Below are positions 4,846-5,827 of a stretch of DNA of 5,827 nucleotides, piece after piece. The notes under the pieces were generated by a model. The model worked only from the letters and a program-made list of their open reading frames with translations. It searched no databases and was not told the origin of the DNA. The stretch is from NCBI GenBank assembly GCA_014240055.1, contig JAAZXP010000056.1:1-5827 (forward strand), read 5' to 3'. Source of the DNA: Methanobacteriota archaeon. Its GTDB lineage: Archaea > Thermoplasmatota > Poseidoniia > MGIII > CG-Epi1. The stretch's first letter is position 1; every line of letters begins with the position of its first letter. The position numbers and the translations under genes were made by a program.

Positions 4846-4859
4846 TCAATGCTCAATTC

Positions 4860-5585
4860 CTATACTAAAACTTTGGACATTCCGCCATCAGTATGAAGAA
4901 TCTGGCCTGTGAAATTATCTGGGGCGTCTGTCAATAACCACTTCAAAACAGTAGCAATTTCTTCTTTCTCATTAACTCTTTTGATAGGGATTTTCTGTGA
5001 CGCAGCTTGGGAAGCTGTTTCATTAGACATTATTAGTGATGCTAATTTTGTATCTGTTAATCCTGGAGCTACTGCATTAATTCTAATCCCACGATTTGCA
5101 TAAGTTGCTGCAGCTGATCTTACCATTGACTCAACTCCGCCTTTAGCTGCAGAAATTGCTTCATGATTGACCAACCCAAGTGATCCTGCTACACTGGACA
5201 TGAAAACAATTCGACCATGTCCTTGACTTAGCATGGCCTTACCTGCAATAGATAACGTAAGAAAAGCTGATGTTAGATTTGTACTAATTACTGACTCGAA
5301 TGCCTCTTTGTTCATGGCATGAGGTGGTCTAACTGCAAAAGAACCTACACTGTGTAGTACTCCATGAATTTCTCCAGATTCTTTCACTGAAGCTACAAAA
5401 TTCTTGATATCTTCTTCTGAAGTGGCATCACCTATTGTAACATGAACACCTAAACCGGTTAACTCTTCTGATTTATCTTGATCTCTAATAAGTGCATAAA
5501 AATTATACTTTTCATTTGAAATTTGATTGATTGTTGATATGGCAATATCACTTGACCCACCAAAAATAGCAATATTTTTTTTCAT
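4860..5585 (-). CDS. Short-chain dehydrogenase/reductase family protein lacking the catalytic Tyr
   Basis: A 241-residue classical-length SDR with a Rossmann fold. FGGSSDIA (8-15) is the glycine-rich NAD(P)-binding turn (GGxSDI rather than TGxxxGIG). D53 marks the adenine-contact region, HSVG (78-81) replaces the usual NNAG, N103 is the active-site Asn, SSVAG (130-134) contains the catalytic Ser131, and Lys148 is in place. The residue four before Lys148, normally the catalytic Tyr, is Ile144 (sequence NHEAISAAKGG). I recall a bacterial SDR group with the same 'NHEAI-AAK' motif, so this may be a subfamily trait. The C-terminus has the usual NAVAPGLTDT (170-179) and TGQILHTDGG (226-235). The substrate is unknown. 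The ATG at 5585 has a TATA about 26 nt upstream. The gene is monocistronic as far as visible. Confidence 0.88.
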   Translation of the reverse strand: MKKNIAIFGGSSDIAISTINQISNEKYNFYALIRDQDKSEELTGLGVHVTIGDATSEEDIKNFVASVKESGEIHGVLHSVGSFAVRPPHAMNKEAFESVISTNLTSAFLTLSIAGKAMLSQGHGRIVFMSSVAGSLGLVNHEAISAAKGGVESMVRSAAATYANRGIRINAVAPGLTDTKLASLIMSNETASQAASQKIPIKRVNEKEEIATVLKWLLTDAPDNFTGQILHTDGGMSKVLV

Positions 5586-5607
5586 TGTCTACAAAATAAA
5601 ACTTGAG

Positions 5608-5614
5608 ATATTAA
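5608..5614 (-). promoter_or_regulatory. TATA element for the SDR gene
   Basis: On the minus strand the sequence reads TTAATAT, centred about 26 nt before the ATG at 5585. This again predicts a leaderless mRNA. It lies just past the stop codon (5617) of the NTF2-like fragment on the same strand. Confidence 0.45.
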
Positions 5615-5616
5615 GG

Positions 5617-5790
5617 TTATATTAGATTTTCTGGTTTTTTGGACGAGTGGTGAGAATGTATCTTCCATTTCGTACCTTCTCTACCTAAAACAAAAGTAAA
5701 TCTTGCAGGGGTTGTGGTGTGCTCACCGTTTTCTGTTAAATCAAAATCATAGGACATCTTTCTGTCATAATGGACGTTCCAGCAAGTCAT
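5617..5790 (-). pseudogene. C-terminal part of an NTF2/SnoaL-like protein, probably a remnant
   Basis: The minus strand encodes 57 residues from the only usable ATG (5790), including MTCWNVHYDRK, ARFTFVLGREGTKWKI and HSHHSSKKPENLI. The 'RFTFV...W.I.HHSS..P' end is the characteristic last two strands of NTF2-like (SnoaL / CaMKII-association-domain type) proteins, which are normally about 120-140 residues. In this frame two stops (TAA, TGA) occur just upstream of codon 1, before the window edge, so the first half of the domain is missing. The other two frames upstream do not read as an NTF2 N-terminus. It may be a decayed gene, a frameshift (genuine or an assembly error) or, less likely, a short functional protein. 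Any lost function is unknown. Confidence 0.5.
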
Positions 5791-5827
5791 TTTGGTGTAA
5801 TTTTAGAATCAGAGGAATGGACTCAAT
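5770..5827 (+). CDS. Start of an unidentified plus-strand ORF running off the window
   Basis: From the ATG at 5770 the frame stays open for 19 codons to the edge (MDVPASHFGVILESEEWTQ). An in-frame stop at 5737 makes this the first possible ATG. A TATA-like GTTAAATC (5735-5742) lies about 31 nt upstream, slightly farther than elsewhere. I do not recognise the sequence. It overlaps the 5' end of the NTF2-like fragment on the other strand, so the two cannot both be ordinary intact genes here. Confidence 0.35.
   Translation, partial: MDVPASHFGVILESEEWTQ

Noticed and set aside
4831..4846. TATATTTA as a promoter for a leftward or rightward gene
   Set aside because: No start codon lies at the right distance on either strand. 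Leftward it would start inside the GC hairpin. It is better read as the T-rich terminator of the guide RNA.
1..5827. Defence system, CRISPR array, insertion sequence or toxin-antitoxin
   Set aside because: No repeat-spacer pattern, transposase, terminal repeats, nuclease/helicase or small paired ORFs of that kind were seen.

Overview
The window looks like a compact, AT-rich euryarchaeal chromosome segment, most likely from a Marine Group II/III-type (Thermoplasmata-related) archaeon. The evidence is prefoldin alpha overlapping the SRP receptor gene ftsY, an archaeal-lipid type geranylgeranyl reductase, the start of a probable ribosomal protein L7Ae gene, and an archaeal-style H/ACA guide RNA. 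Promoters are archaeal TATA elements lying about 24-28 nt before the start codons, so most genes appear leaderless. The lineage is inferred from gene content and style, not from a marker phylogeny.

Layout. Positions 1-46 (minus) hold the first 15 codons of probable L7Ae. Its leader carries a Shine-Dalgarno and a possible kink-turn. Across a promoter region with a 12-bp perfect palindrome, cutA (154-459) and a geranylgeranyl reductase (452-1675) form a plus-strand pair with overlapping ends. Convergent to them are a small two-helix membrane protein (1695-1898) and a DUF4286-type protein (1960-2253). The latter shares one symmetric TATA element with a divergent DUF2891 protein (2304-3170). ftsY (3177-4133) and pfdA (4133-4558) form a minus-strand operon, convergent with DUF2891 and only 6 nt away from it.

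The only long stretch without a protein gene (4559-4859) is the most interesting part. On the plus strand, about 4634-4811 folds into three consecutive hairpins. Each is capped by a kink-loop (CUGA or CGGA facing UGAUG). Each has an internal pocket, and in each exactly 14 nt lie between the base of the upper stem and an ACA or AAA box. This is the architecture of an archaeal H/ACA pseudouridylation guide RNA. Hairpin 3 fits the 23S rRNA helix 69 loop (U1915, E. coli numbering). Hairpin 2 can be fitted to U2586 in the peptidyl-transferase region. Hairpin 1 has no target I recognise. L7Ae, whose gene starts at the left edge, is the protein expected to bind these kink-loops.

The right end holds an SDR-family protein (4860-5585, minus) with isoleucine at the catalytic-tyrosine position. 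Beyond it is the C-terminal part of an NTF2/SnoaL-like gene (5617-5790, minus) with no room for its N-terminal half, overlapped head-on by the start of a plus-strand reading frame (5770 to the edge).

Functionally the window is housekeeping: translation and rRNA modification (L7Ae, H/ACA RNA), protein folding and targeting (prefoldin, FtsY), membrane lipid saturation (geranylgeranyl reductase) and metal tolerance (CutA), plus poorly characterised metabolic proteins. I see no mobile element, CRISPR array, toxin-antitoxin or defence system.
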